DNA from: Thiocapsa sp. KS1
GTDB lineage: Bacteria > Pseudomonadota > Gammaproteobacteria > Chromatiales > Chromatiaceae
Assembly (NCBI RefSeq): GCF_001499735.1
Contig: NZ_LN848257.1
Span: forward strand, 4,420,340-4,463,575
Direction of reading: 5' to 3'
Length of the DNA stretch: 43,236 nucleotides
This document shows, in pieces, positions 16,407 to 24,590 of this stretch. The number at the start of each line of letters is the position of its first letter. Positions within the stretch are counted from its first letter, which is position 1. Below the pieces are notes generated by a model that did no database searches, was not told where the DNA came from, and was given only the letters and a program-made list of their open reading frames with translations. A program made the translations under genes and the position numbers.

Positions 16407-17458
16407 TCGAAGGTCTGCGCTGGATCAGCCAACCCTGCCTGCCGATCGATGCCATGGCCGCCGATGCGGCGCGGCGCCGGCAGGATCAGCTCACCAAACC
16501 TCGTGGATCGCTGGGCCGACTCGAAGAGATTGCGATCCGGCTCGCCGGCTTGCAGGGCACGCCGACACCCTCGCCCGATCCCGTGCAGATCCTGCTCTTC
16601 GCAGCCGACCACGGGGTTGCCGCCGAGGGCGTCTCGGCCTTCCCGCAGGCCGTGACCAACCAGATGGTGCGCAACATCGCCGGCGGCGGTGCCGCGATCT
16701 CGGTGCTCGCACGCGCACTGGATGCGCGCATGGAGATCACGGATCTCGGGACGGTCGAGGATCCGGGGCCGATCCCGAACCTGCGCTCCGAGCGCATCGG
16801 CCCGGGAACCGGCAACATCGCGCGTGAGCCGGCGATGAGCGACGAGCAGCTCGCCGCGGCCATGAATGCCGGTCGCGCCGCAGTCGAGCGCGCGGTCGAC
16901 AGCGGGGCGCGGCTGCTGATCTGCGGCGAGATGGGCATCGCCAACACCACCCCGGCGACGGCCTTGGCCTGTGCGCTGCTGGATCTGCCGGCCGGAGCGC
17001 TCGTCGGCCCCGGCACCGGGTTGGATCAGCCGGGGGTCATGCGCAAGGCCGAGGTCATCACCAAGGCGCTGGCGCGGCACGTCACCTCCGGTCGCACCCC
17101 GTTGGAGCTGCTGGCTCGACTCTCCGGGTTCGAGCTTGCCGCCATGACCGGTACCTTCATCACGGCCGCCCAGCGCGGACTCCCGGTGTTGGTCGACGGC
17201 TTCATCGTGAGTGCGTCGGCGCTCGCCGCCGTGCGCCTCCAGCCCGAGGTCCGCAATTGGCTATTGTTCGCCCACGGCTCCGCGGAGCCCGGGCATCGCC
17301 GCATCATGACCGCCCTGGCTGCCGACCCGCTGCTCGATCTGGGTCTGCGCCTCGGTGAAGCCAGCGGCGCCGCCGTCGCCGTGCCCCTGTTGCGGTTGGC
17401 CTGCACGCTGCACCAGCAGATGGCGACCTTCGGCGAGGCCGGGGTGAGCGAAGCCTGA
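16403..17458 (+). CDS. cobT: Nicotinate-nucleotide--dimethylbenzimidazole phosphoribosyltransferase
   Basis: The product is a 351-residue CobT protein. Signature segments include LTKPRGSLGRLEEIA (residues 30-44), AADHGVAAEGVSAFP, GEMGIANTTPA and the C-terminal RLGEASGAA. Glu319 in that last motif matches the catalytic glutamate (Glu317) of Salmonella CobT. The enzyme activates the lower-ligand base, usually dimethylbenzimidazole, to alpha-ribazole phosphate. AGGAG lies before the ATG, which overlaps the cobU stop. The cobT stop in turn overlaps the cobC start (TGATG). Confidence 0.96.
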   Translation: MIEGLRWISQPCLPIDAMAADAARRRQDQLTKPRGSLGRLEEIAIRLAGLQGTPTPSPDPVQILLFAADHGVAAEGVSAFPQAVTNQMVRNIAGGGAAISVLARALDARMEITDLGTVEDPGPIPNLRSERIGPGTGNIAREPAMSDEQLAAAMNAGRAAVERAVDSGARLLICGEMGIANTTPATALACALLDLPAGALVGPGTGLDQPGVMRKAEVITKALARHVTSGRTPLELLARLSGFELAAMTGTFITAAQRGLPVLVDGFIVSASALAAVRLQPEVRNWLLFAHGSAEPGHRRIMTALAADPLLDLGLRLGEASGAAVAVPLLRLACTLHQQMATFGEAGVSEA

Positions 17459-18039
17459 TGCAGGACCGCTTTGTCGATCTGCTGCGCCATGGCGAGGCGC
17501 AGGGCGGTGCGCGTTTTCGGGGTGGACATGATGACCCGCTGAGCGCGGAAGGCTGGGATCAGATGACGCGTGCGACCGGCGTGAATCCGGGTTGGACGCG
17601 GGTGGTCTGCTCGCCGTCGCTGCGTTGCAGTGCGTTCGCCCACCGCCTTGCCGAGACCTTCAATCTCCCCGTATCGATCATGCCCGGGCTGCGCGAACGC
17701 AGCTTCGGCGCCTGGGAGGGACTGGCTGCGCATCAGATCCCCGCAGCGGAGCTGACCCGGTTTTGGGATGATCCGGTCGGCTACGCGCCGCCCGACGGCG
17801 AGCCGTTCGAGGTCTTTCGGGAGCGCGTCAAGGCGGCCTGGTCTCGGGTGTGCGACGAGGACGAGCCCTTCACCCTGGCCGTGACCCACGGCGGCGTGAT
17901 CCGGGTCGTCCTTGCCGAGGTGTTGCGGATGCCGCCCGAGGCATCGCTCCTGATCGAGGTTCCGCCGGCCTGCCTGTCCCGACTGCGCGTTCCGGAGTCG
18001 CTCGGGCGACCCAGTCTCATGCGCCACGGGTCTCCCTGA
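17458..18039 (+). CDS. cobC: Alpha-ribazole phosphatase-type histidine phosphatase
   Basis: The product is a 193-residue histidine phosphatase. The phospho-acceptor motif LLRHGEA contains His11. GGHDDPLS, the conserved Glu80 region ERSFGAWEG and the second histidine, His144 in THGGVIRV, complete the active site. Many enzymes share this fold, but the position between cobT and cobS argues for CobC, which removes the phosphate in late cobalamin assembly. The start codon overlaps the cobT stop and the next gene begins directly after its stop, so it is an integral operon member. Confidence 0.87.
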   Translation: MQDRFVDLLRHGEAQGGARFRGGHDDPLSAEGWDQMTRATGVNPGWTRVVCSPSLRCSAFAHRLAETFNLPVSIMPGLRERSFGAWEGLAAHQIPAAELTRFWDDPVGYAPPDGEPFEVFRERVKAAWSRVCDEDEPFTLAVTHGGVIRVVLAEVLRMPPEASLLIEVPPACLSRLRVPESLGRPSLMRHGSP

Positions 18040-18795
18040 GTGGACCTGCGTCCGCTTTGGCTTGCCGGACGTCTCCTGACGCGTCTGCCGTTTCCCGAGC
18101 CGCGCGAGATCGAGCCCGGACTCTTGGGCTTGTCGGTGCCTTGGTATCCCGCGATCGGTGTGCTGCTGGGCGTGTTGATTGCCTCGGCCGGGACCGCGCT
18201 CGCGCCCGTGGATCCGGGCGTCGCCGCGGCCTTGGTCCTGATCCTCTGGGTCTGGTCCACCGGGGCGCTGCATCTGGACGGTTTGGCCGACAGCGCGGAC
18301 GCCTGGGTCGGCGGGATCGCGAGCCGCGAGCGGACCCTGGAGATCATGAAGGATCCGCGCAGCGGACCGGCTGCGGTGACCACGATCGGGCTCGTCCTGA
18401 TCGCGAAATGGGCCGGGATTCAGGCGCTGATCGCGAGCGGCTCGGCTTGGATCTTCGTCTTGATTCCGCTGCTCGCGCGGGCGCAGTTGCCGCTCCTGAT
18501 GCTGACCACACCCTATGCCCGTGCGCAGGGCATGGCCTCCGAGCAGGTGGCCCGACTGCCGCGTCGTGCGGCTTGGGCGGTAACCCTGAGCGCCGGGATC
18601 GTCTGCATCTTGATCGCCGGCTGGATCGGGCTTGCGCTCTCGGCAATGACCCTTCTGGTCTTTTGGCTATCGCGCCGAACCATGATCCGCCGAATCGCCG
18701 GGTTTACCGGAGATACCGCCGGTGCCCTCGTCGAGATCACGGAGACATCACTCCTGCTCCTCGCCGTTGTCCTCGCCACAACCCTCAACCCGTAG
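18040..18795 (+). CDS. cobS: Adenosylcobinamide-GDP ribazoletransferase (cobalamin synthase)
   Basis: The product is a 251-residue multi-pass inner-membrane protein. It carries the CobS signature HLDGLADSADAW (near residues 78-89) and the next loop ERTLEIMKDPRSGPAA, both in the conserved cytoplasmic face. CobS joins AdoCbi-GDP to alpha-ribazole (or its phosphate), the last major step of the pathway. Translation starts with GTG directly after the cobC stop. The TAG stop lies inside the left terminal arm of a REP-like inverted repeat, so the last codons may have been set by insertion of that element. Confidence 0.94.
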   Translation: MDLRPLWLAGRLLTRLPFPEPREIEPGLLGLSVPWYPAIGVLLGVLIASAGTALAPVDPGVAAALVLILWVWSTGALHLDGLADSADAWVGGIASRERTLEIMKDPRSGPAAVTTIGLVLIAKWAGIQALIASGSAWIFVLIPLLARAQLPLLMLTTPYARAQGMASEQVARLPRRAAWAVTLSAGIVCILIAGWIGLALSAMTLLVFWLSRRTMIRRIAGFTGDTAGALVEITETSLLLLAVVLATTLNP

Positions 18796-18902
18796 GTTGT
18801 GCCGAGCGGTAGCGAGGCACAACTCGCCAGCAGCACAGGTCCTGCGCCCGATCCTTCACCGTCGGCGGTGTTGTGCTTCCTATCGTCAGCACAACCTACG
18901 GG
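18789..18902. repeat. REP-like element with 14-base terminal inverted repeats
   Basis: CCCGTAGGTTGTGC (18789-18802) and GCACAACCTACGGG (18889-18902) are perfect inverted repeats. Inside, each end folds as its own hairpin: GTTGTGCC/GGCACAAC (18796-18822) on the left and GTTGTGC/GCACAAC (18870-18895) on the right. The arrangement is like a paired REP/BIME element. Both convergent neighbours, cobS and the DUF294 gene, take their TAG stop from the CCCGTAG of the terminal arms. No second copy was noticed in this window. Confidence 0.75.
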
Positions 18903-20368
18903 GCGAACTCCTGTTTCAGCCTCGCCTGGAGTTTCTTGGCCTGCTTGAAGGCTTCCTTGAGCATCAATCGGTGCAGCTCGTTGAGGTCGTCGGGATCGAC
19001 GCGGTTGACGGCGTCCGGGTCCTTGGTCGTGAGCTGTTGGTGGATGCGAAACCGCTGGATCAAGTGGAAGGACTCGATCTCGGCGGCGACCTCCTCGGGG
19101 TCGCGTCGCTTCGCCGCACCGGCGAGGCGCAGACGTTCGGCCGTGCTGGTCGCCCAGATGCCGTGCTTGAGTGCCCAGAGCCGGCCGGCGTCCATGAAGA
19201 AGCGTGCGCCCTGGGTCTTGAGATCGATGGTGTGCGGGAAGTCGCGATTGCGATCGAAGGCGAATTGCCCGGCCCAGCCGAGCGGCGGGGCGACGCCGAG
19301 CGCCTGTTCGGCGAGACAGTGGAAGAATCGCGTCTGCTCCGGCGCGGTGCGGCTCAGCCAGTCGCGCAGGCGGTCGACCGGCTCGTCGCTGCCGTAAACC
19401 GGGCGAAAGTCGAAGAAGATGACGGCGTTGAGCAGGGCCTCGGGCTGTGGATTCTGCATCCAGTCTCTGAAACCCTTGCGCCATTCATCGGCACTCAGGC
19501 ACCACTGCGGGTTGCCGGCCATGATGTTGCCGCGGCAGCGCTCGAAGCCGCAGAAATGCAGCGCCTGGTTGACCGCTTGGGCGAACGGCAGGAACGCCTC
19601 GCGGACCGACTCGGTGCTCTCGGGATCCGGCGGCACGAACAGCAGTCCGTTGTCCTGATCGGTCGAGAAGGTCTGCTCCAGGCGACCCTCCGATCCGAAG
19701 GCCATCCAGCACCAGGGTACGGCAGGCAGGTCGAACTCGTCCTCGATCAGCTCGATGACCCGCATGGCGATCAGGTCGTTGAGCCCGGACATCCAGTAGC
19801 AGAGTGCCTCCACGCCCATGCCGGAGTGGAAGAGCTCCGCGCCGCGCCGCCGCACCCGATCGGCGGCGAGCGCCATGGCCTCGACGTCGCGAGCGGTCTT
19901 GATGTCCGCAATCAGCACCTCCGCCCCGCCGGCGCGCAGCCCCAGCAAGTCGGCCTGGTTGACCAGACCGAAGAGACGCCCGTCGTGCTCGGTCAGGAGC
20001 AGATGCTCGACCCCGCGCTTGGCCATCATGACCCTGGCGCGATGCGCGGGCGCATCCGCGGTGAGCGTGAGTGGTGCGCCGATCATGTGCATGGCGACCG
20101 GGTCGTCGAGCCCGCCGCCTTCGAAGCCGATCACGTGGAGCATGTCGCGCAGCCGGATCAGACCCAAGGGTAGGCCACTTGCGGGATCGCAGACGACGGC
20201 GGCGTCCAGGTGATCCTGACTGAAATGATAGAGGGTCTCGCGCAGGCTGGTCGCCGGGCCGACGATCAATGGCTGCCGCCGCGCCAAGCTGCGCAGCAGG
20301 CTTTGGTCGGTTCCTCCGACGGCCACGAGATCCGACGCTTCGCTTCCCGGGTGATCGGTATCGGGCAT
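18896..20368 (-). CDS. CBS-domain protein with DUF294 nucleotidyltransferase-like domain
   Basis: The product has 490 residues. A pair of CBS motifs spans roughly residues 30-145. A DUF294 putative nucleotidyltransferase core follows, with MAFGSEGRLEQT (GS at 225-226) and TDQDN (Asp237 and Asp239 as probable metal ligands). A helical DUF294 C-terminal domain runs to the end. The protein is soluble and cytoplasmic. Families of this type resemble GlnD/PII-uridylyltransferase cores and often sit beside sodium/solute symporter-type sensors, but their substrate is unknown. GGAG precedes the ATG. It is the last gene of a four-gene leftward unit, 18 bases after the receiver. The stop codon lies inside a REP-like arm. 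Confidence 0.9.
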   Translation of the reverse strand: MPDTDHPGSEASDLVAVGGTDQSLLRSLARRQPLIVGPATSLRETLYHFSQDHLDAAVVCDPASGLPLGLIRLRDMLHVIGFEGGGLDDPVAMHMIGAPLTLTADAPAHRARVMMAKRGVEHLLLTEHDGRLFGLVNQADLLGLRAGGAEVLIADIKTARDVEAMALAADRVRRRGAELFHSGMGVEALCYWMSGLNDLIAMRVIELIEDEFDLPAVPWCWMAFGSEGRLEQTFSTDQDNGLLFVPPDPESTESVREAFLPFAQAVNQALHFCGFERCRGNIMAGNPQWCLSADEWRKGFRDWMQNPQPEALLNAVIFFDFRPVYGSDEPVDRLRDWLSRTAPEQTRFFHCLAEQALGVAPPLGWAGQFAFDRNRDFPHTIDLKTQGARFFMDAGRLWALKHGIWATSTAERLRLAGAAKRRDPEEVAAEIESFHLIQRFRIHQQLTTKDPDAVNRVDPDDLNELHRLMLKEAFKQAKKLQARLKQEFAP

Positions 20369-20386
20369 GTCGTTGCTCCGTCCTCG

Positions 20387-20758
20387 TCAGGTGCGATCGA
20401 GCAGTTCCTTGACCTTGTCGACCAGGTCGCGGGTCGAGAAGGGTTTGGACATGTAGGCGTCGGCGCCGAGGGCGAGGCCCTTGTTCTGCTCCGCCTCGCG
20501 CCCCTTTGCGGTCAGCATCAGGATCCGCGTCCCGGCCAGCCCGGGATCGGCGCGCACCGCCTCCAGGACGGCGAATCCGTCCAGCTTGGGCATCATGACA
20601 TCCAGTACAACCAGGTCCGGGCGATGGGTCCGCACGGCGGCAAGGCCGGCCTCGCCGTCGCGCGCGACGCGGACCTCGTGACCTTCGCGCATCATCAGAA
20701 ACTCGAGCGAGATGACGATGTTGGGCTCGTCGTCGACGATCAGGATCCGTTTACTCAT
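20387..20758 (-). CDS. Stand-alone response regulator receiver
   Basis: The product is a 123-residue CheY-like receiver. It has the acidic pair Asp9-Asp10, phospho-acceptor Asp53 in VVLDVMMPK, the Thr of MLTAKG and the Lys of MSKPFS. No output domain is attached. Its start lies eight bases inside the end of the histidine kinase gene, so the two are translationally coupled and almost certainly partners. CbrA-like kinases elsewhere usually signal to an NtrC-type or LuxR-type regulator. A bare receiver implies a protein-protein output or a phosphorelay. Confidence 0.93.
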   Translation of the reverse strand: MSKRILIVDDEPNIVISLEFLMMREGHEVRVARDGEAGLAAVRTHRPDLVVLDVMMPKLDGFAVLEAVRADPGLAGTRILMLTAKGREAEQNKGLALGADAYMSKPFSTRDLVDKVKELLDRT

Positions 20759-23498
20759 GGTCAGGCCTTCGGTCCGTTGGGTTCCCCGGATGGGCGGGCA
20801 GCTCGAAACAGAGGGTAGCACCTTTTTCGGGCGGGCTTTCCGCCCAGATGCGACCGCCGAGATTGTCGATGATTCGGCGGCTGATGGGCAAACCCAGTCC
20901 GGTCCCGCCGGGTTTGGCGCCGCCGCGCGCGGTCTGGTGGAACTTCTCGAAGACGAGCTCCAGGTCGCTCTCGGGGATGCCGTAGCCGTTGTCCTCGACA
21001 CAGACCCGCCAGGCCGCGTCCGCGGGCGCGAGTCGGATCCAGACCTCGCCCGATCCGGTCGGGGCGAATTTGGCGGCGTTGGACAGCAGGTTCACCAGCA
21101 CCTGCACGATGCGGTCGCGGTCGCCCCAGACCATGGCGGATTCGTCGGGCAGATCGAGATGGACGCGGCAGCCGCGCTCCTCGACATATTGCTCGGTGGC
21201 CGACACGGCTTGGTGGATGACCGTCTGAAGCTCCACCACCTCGGTGCGCCAATCGGCATGGCCGGACTCGATCTTGGCGAGGTCGAGCACCTGATTGACC
21301 AAGCGCGAGAGCCGCTCGGTCTCGCTGACCAAGATGCCGAGGAAACGGCGGCGCTGCTCGATATCGATCTCGGGATCGTCGAAGAGGATCTCGGAGAAGG
21401 CGCGAATGGAGGCCAGCGGCGTACGCAGCTCGTGGGTGACGGAGGAGATGAAGTCGTCCTTCATGCGGTCGAGCTCCTGGAGTCTGACATTGGCCGCGCG
21501 AAGCTCCGCGGTGGCGGCTTCCAGCGCCTGCGACTTCTGCTCGAGCTGGCGGCTGTAGGCGCGGATCTGGGACGCCTCGTCGAGGATGTTCAGGACCTCG
21601 TCCAGCCCGAGCGGCTCCTCGTCCGTCACCGACGCGACCATCACCCGGGCCGAGGCGCCGCCGATCGCCCCGGAAAGCAGTGTCTCGGCGAAATAGACGG
21701 TTTCCGCATCGGCCGGCAGTGCGTCGGGCGAGTCCAGCCCGCGCGATCGGGCGTACTGCATGAAGGCCGCGCGGGTTCGCACCGATCCGAGAAAGCGCTC
21801 GGCCAGTGTTATCAACTCCGCGATCTCGGCGCTGCCGCGCCACAGCGGTGCACTTGCAAGCGCGGTGCGCCGCGAGGCATCGACAAAGATCCCGGCCTGG
21901 GATGCCTCCGCGGCGTTGGGTGCGCGCAGCGAGGAGACGAATAGAAAGGCGCCGATATTTGCGGTCAGACTCCAGAAGAGACCATGCGTAATCTCGTTCC
22001 ATCCGCTCAATCCGAACAGCGCCATCGGGGCCAGGATGTCGAGCCCGCCGAGACCCGTCTCCATGAAGGCGCGAGGGAGCCAACCGGACTTGGCGAAGGA
22101 AGGCAGAAGCAGGGTGTAGATCCAGACCAGGAAGCCGGCCGACAAGCCGGCGAGCGCGCCCTCGCGCGTCCCGCCGCGCCAATACAGCCCGCCGATCACG
22201 GCGGGCGCGAATTGGGCGACGGCCACGAAGCTGATCAGGCCGATGCCGACCAGCGCATAGGCCTCGCCGGCGAGCCAGTAATAGAGATAGCCGAGCAGCA
22301 GGATGACGACGATGGCACCGCGTCGGATGGTGAGCAGCATCCGCCCCAGGTCCGCCGCCGGCGGGCGGCGACGCCAACGGCGCAGCAAGACCGGCAGAAC
22401 GAGGTCGTTGCTGACCATGGTCGAGAGCGCGATGGTCTCGACGATCACCATCCCGGTGGCGGCCGAGAGTCCGCCGATGTAGACCAGGAGTGCGAGCCAG
22501 GGCTGCTCGAAGATGATCGGCAGGGTCAGCATAAAGGTATCGGCGTTCACCGTGCCGTCCGGGAATGTCAGGAGTCCCGCGATGGCGATCGGCACCACGA
22601 AGAGGTTGATGAGCAGCAGATAGAGCGGAAAAAGCCAGATGGCGCGGCGCAGATGGCGCTCGTCGCTGTTTTCCACGACTGCAACCTGGAACTGCCGCGG
22701 CAGCAGCATGACGGCCAGACCGGCCAGCAGGGAGATGGCGAACCAGTCGGCGAAGGGCGCGATGCTCGGCTCGAGCAGGGGTTTGAGCTGAGCGCTGCCC
22801 TCGATCGGCGGCAGCGCCGGCCCGCCGAGTCCGAGGAGACCGAAGGTGATGAAGAGACCCATCGCGAGAAAGGCGACGAGCTTGACGATGGATTCGAAGG
22901 CAATGGCCGCGACCAGTCCCTCGTGGCGCTCGCTCGCATCCAGATGCCGAGTGCCGAACAGGATGGTGAAGGCGGCGAGCAGGAGTGCGACGACGAAGGC
23001 GGTGTCGCCCCAGAAGGGTCGATCGCCGTGCACCGGCATCCGTACCTCGGGGTAGTGCGAGAGGATGGTGAAGCTCCAGGCGATCGCCTTGAGCTGCAAC
23101 GCGATGTAGGGGATGACGCCGATCACGGCGATGATGGTCACCAGACCGCCGAGGAGCTGACTCTTGCCGTAACGCGAGGCGATGAAGTCGGCGATGGAGG
23201 TGATGCGCTCGGCCTTGCTGACCCGCACCATCTTGAGCAGGAGGGCGCCCCACAGGAAGGTCATCAGCGTGGGGCCGAGGTAGATGGGCAGAAATCCCAG
23301 ACCGTTTTGAGTGGCGCGGCCGACGCTGCCGTAGAAGGTCCATGCCGTGCAATAGACGGCGAGCGAGAGTGCGTAGACGGTCGGACGGGCGATAACCGAG
23401 CGGCCCTGCTCGGCGCGTCGATCGGCCCAGTAGGCGACCGCAAAGAGGAGCCCCAGATAGGCGAAGGAGATGCCGATGATCAGCGGGCCGTTGATCAT
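20751..23498 (-). CDS. CbrA-like sensor kinase with sodium/solute symporter domain (SSS-STAC-HK)
   Basis: The product has 915 residues. Residues 1 to about 510 form a sodium:solute symporter (SLC5-type) domain with 12-13 membrane segments. A STAC-type linker domain follows, with RTRAAFMQYAR, ETLLSGAIGGASARVMVAS and VLNILDEASQ. A coiled coil then leads into a histidine kinase with phospho-acceptor His689 in SVTHELRTPLAS. The N box (LVNLLSNAAKF) and G boxes (EDNGYGIPE, GGTGLGLPI) are intact. The protein should sense a solute at or through its transporter domain and phosphorylate the receiver encoded next. It starts 19 bases after the small membrane protein. CbrA and CrbS are the closest characterised architectures. 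Confidence 0.95.
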   Translation of the reverse strand: MINGPLIIGISFAYLGLLFAVAYWADRRAEQGRSVIARPTVYALSLAVYCTAWTFYGSVGRATQNGLGFLPIYLGPTLMTFLWGALLLKMVRVSKAERITSIADFIASRYGKSQLLGGLVTIIAVIGVIPYIALQLKAIAWSFTILSHYPEVRMPVHGDRPFWGDTAFVVALLLAAFTILFGTRHLDASERHEGLVAAIAFESIVKLVAFLAMGLFITFGLLGLGGPALPPIEGSAQLKPLLEPSIAPFADWFAISLLAGLAVMLLPRQFQVAVVENSDERHLRRAIWLFPLYLLLINLFVVPIAIAGLLTFPDGTVNADTFMLTLPIIFEQPWLALLVYIGGLSAATGMVIVETIALSTMVSNDLVLPVLLRRWRRRPPAADLGRMLLTIRRGAIVVILLLGYLYYWLAGEAYALVGIGLISFVAVAQFAPAVIGGLYWRGGTREGALAGLSAGFLVWIYTLLLPSFAKSGWLPRAFMETGLGGLDILAPMALFGLSGWNEITHGLFWSLTANIGAFLFVSSLRAPNAAEASQAGIFVDASRRTALASAPLWRGSAEIAELITLAERFLGSVRTRAAFMQYARSRGLDSPDALPADAETVYFAETLLSGAIGGASARVMVASVTDEEPLGLDEVLNILDEASQIRAYSRQLEQKSQALEAATAELRAANVRLQELDRMKDDFISSVTHELRTPLASIRAFSEILFDDPEIDIEQRRRFLGILVSETERLSRLVNQVLDLAKIESGHADWRTEVVELQTVIHQAVSATEQYVEERGCRVHLDLPDESAMVWGDRDRIVQVLVNLLSNAAKFAPTGSGEVWIRLAPADAAWRVCVEDNGYGIPESDLELVFEKFHQTARGGAKPGGTGLGLPISRRIIDNLGGRIWAESPPEKGATLCFELPAHPGNPTDRRPDHE

Positions 23499-23517
23499 GC
23501 GTCGATTGCCGTGCGGG

Positions 23518-23718
23518 TCAATCGCGTGTCCGCGACACGATCCAAGCCGCGATGCCGATCAAGGCGGCCCAGGACAGGAAGAGATAGACAAACAGTGCAG
23601 GGACCCCGAGCCAGCGCCCGGAGGTCTCGAATTGCACCACCAGCGGCGAGAAGAGCAGCAGCATCCCGGCCAGGAAGAGGAGCAGCAGGCGTTGTCTCAG
23701 CAAGGTTGCGCGGGGCAT
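23518..23718 (-). CDS. Small two-helix membrane protein preceding the sensor kinase
   Basis: The product has 66 residues with two hydrophobic helices (about 9-27 and 38-60), ending in a basic tail (SRTRD). It is not a recognised named family. By position it resembles the small membrane proteins that accompany sodium/solute symporter-type transporters and sensors, and it may be a subunit of the downstream SSS-STAC-kinase. I chose the ATG at 23718. The frame continues upstream to a TTG at 23784, but that region lacks protein-like composition. No strong ribosome binding site precedes the ATG. Confidence 0.7.
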   Translation of the reverse strand: MPRATLLRQRLLLLFLAGMLLLFSPLVVQFETSGRWLGVPALFVYLFLSWAALIGIAAWIVSRTRD

Positions 23719-23801
23719 GGGCCGGTACCGGAGGTTGTGGCATGCTCGAGCAGTATAGACCGAGTGCACATGGGTCTTATCCAATCCCGGAGGATAGTTG
23801 A
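23719..23801. promoter_or_regulatory. Divergent spacer with a candidate minus-strand -10 box
   Basis: TATACT on the minus strand (23752-23757) is a good -10 match, 34 bases before the small membrane protein ATG. The same 11-mer, AGTATAGACCG, lies in the amrB leader at 3712. No clear -35 box was seen. On the plus strand GGAGGA (23789-23794) is the ribosome binding site for the dipeptidase gene. Confidence 0.3.
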
Positions 23802-24581
23802 ATGCGCAGGACGTTCTTTCAATTTCTGGTCAAGGGGTTGCTGCCGGCTACGGTCGGCGCTTTGCTGTCGTGCTCGGTGGTTGCCGAGTCGTCGCTGCTC
23901 GTCGAGCCCGACTTGGTCGACATCCGCGATGTGGTTCCGGATGTCGTGCTCGATATCCGCTATGCCACGGAGCACAACTTCGTCGGTCGCCCGATCGAGG
24001 GCTACGAGGCGCCGCTCTGCCTCTTGACCCACCGGGCGGCAGCGGCCTTGGCCGGGGTGCAGACGACGCTGCGCAAGCTGGACCTGTCACTGAAGATCTA
24101 CGACTGCTATCGGCCGCAGCGCGCCGTCGACCGGTTCGTTGCCTGGGCCGCGGACCTCGACGACCAACGCATGCAGATCGAATTTTATCCGCATGTCGAG
24201 AAGGCCAGGTTGTTCGACGACGGTTATATCGCGGCACGCTCCGGACATTCGCGAGGCAGTACGGTCGATCTGACCATCGTTCCCGTACCGACGCCCGCTC
24301 AACCGGCGTTCGATCCCGCCGCCCCCGGGCGTTCGTGCGAAAACCCGGCCTCGGAGCGTTTCGCGGACAACAGTGTCGACATGGGCACGGGTTTCGATTG
24401 CTTCAGTCCGCTCTCACATACTTTGAATCCGAGGATCACGGGCGAGGCGATGGCGAATCGTCTGTTGCTGAAATCCTCCATGAGCGAGCAGGGTTTTCGC
24501 AACCTCTCCGAGGAGTGGTGGCATTACACCCTGGTCGACGAGCCCTATCCAGACACCTATTTCGATGTCCCCGTGCAATGA
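23802..24581 (+). CDS. D-alanyl-D-alanine dipeptidase, VanX/DdpX type (M15D)
   Basis: The product has 259 residues with an N-terminal export signal. LLSC at residues 21-24 could serve as a lipobox, and VVA-ES near residue 29 as an alternative signal peptidase I site. The zinc ligands of M15D peptidases are present: His149 and Asp156 in SGHSRGSTVDLT, and His241 in EEWWHY with catalytic Glu238. Arg104 (CYRPQRA) matches the conserved substrate-stabilising arginine. Such enzymes hydrolyse D-Ala-D-Ala. In Gram-negative bacteria they are linked with peptidoglycan turnover and use of the dipeptide, not vancomycin resistance. GGAGGA precedes the ATG. The next gene starts nine bases downstream, so the two are probably co-transcribed. 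Confidence 0.92.
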   Translation: MRRTFFQFLVKGLLPATVGALLSCSVVAESSLLVEPDLVDIRDVVPDVVLDIRYATEHNFVGRPIEGYEAPLCLLTHRAAAALAGVQTTLRKLDLSLKIYDCYRPQRAVDRFVAWAADLDDQRMQIEFYPHVEKARLFDDGYIAARSGHSRGSTVDLTIVPVPTPAQPAFDPAAPGRSCENPASERFADNSVDMGTGFDCFSPLSHTLNPRITGEAMANRLLLKSSMSEQGFRNLSEEWWHYTLVDEPYPDTYFDVPVQ

Positions 24582-24590
24582 GGAGCGAGC

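Noticed and set aside
20712-21944. Long plus-strand frames over the sensor kinase (also 21984-23801)
   Set aside because: They are antisense to the SSS-STAC-kinase gene; Gln/Asp/Gly/Arg-rich translations lack motifs.
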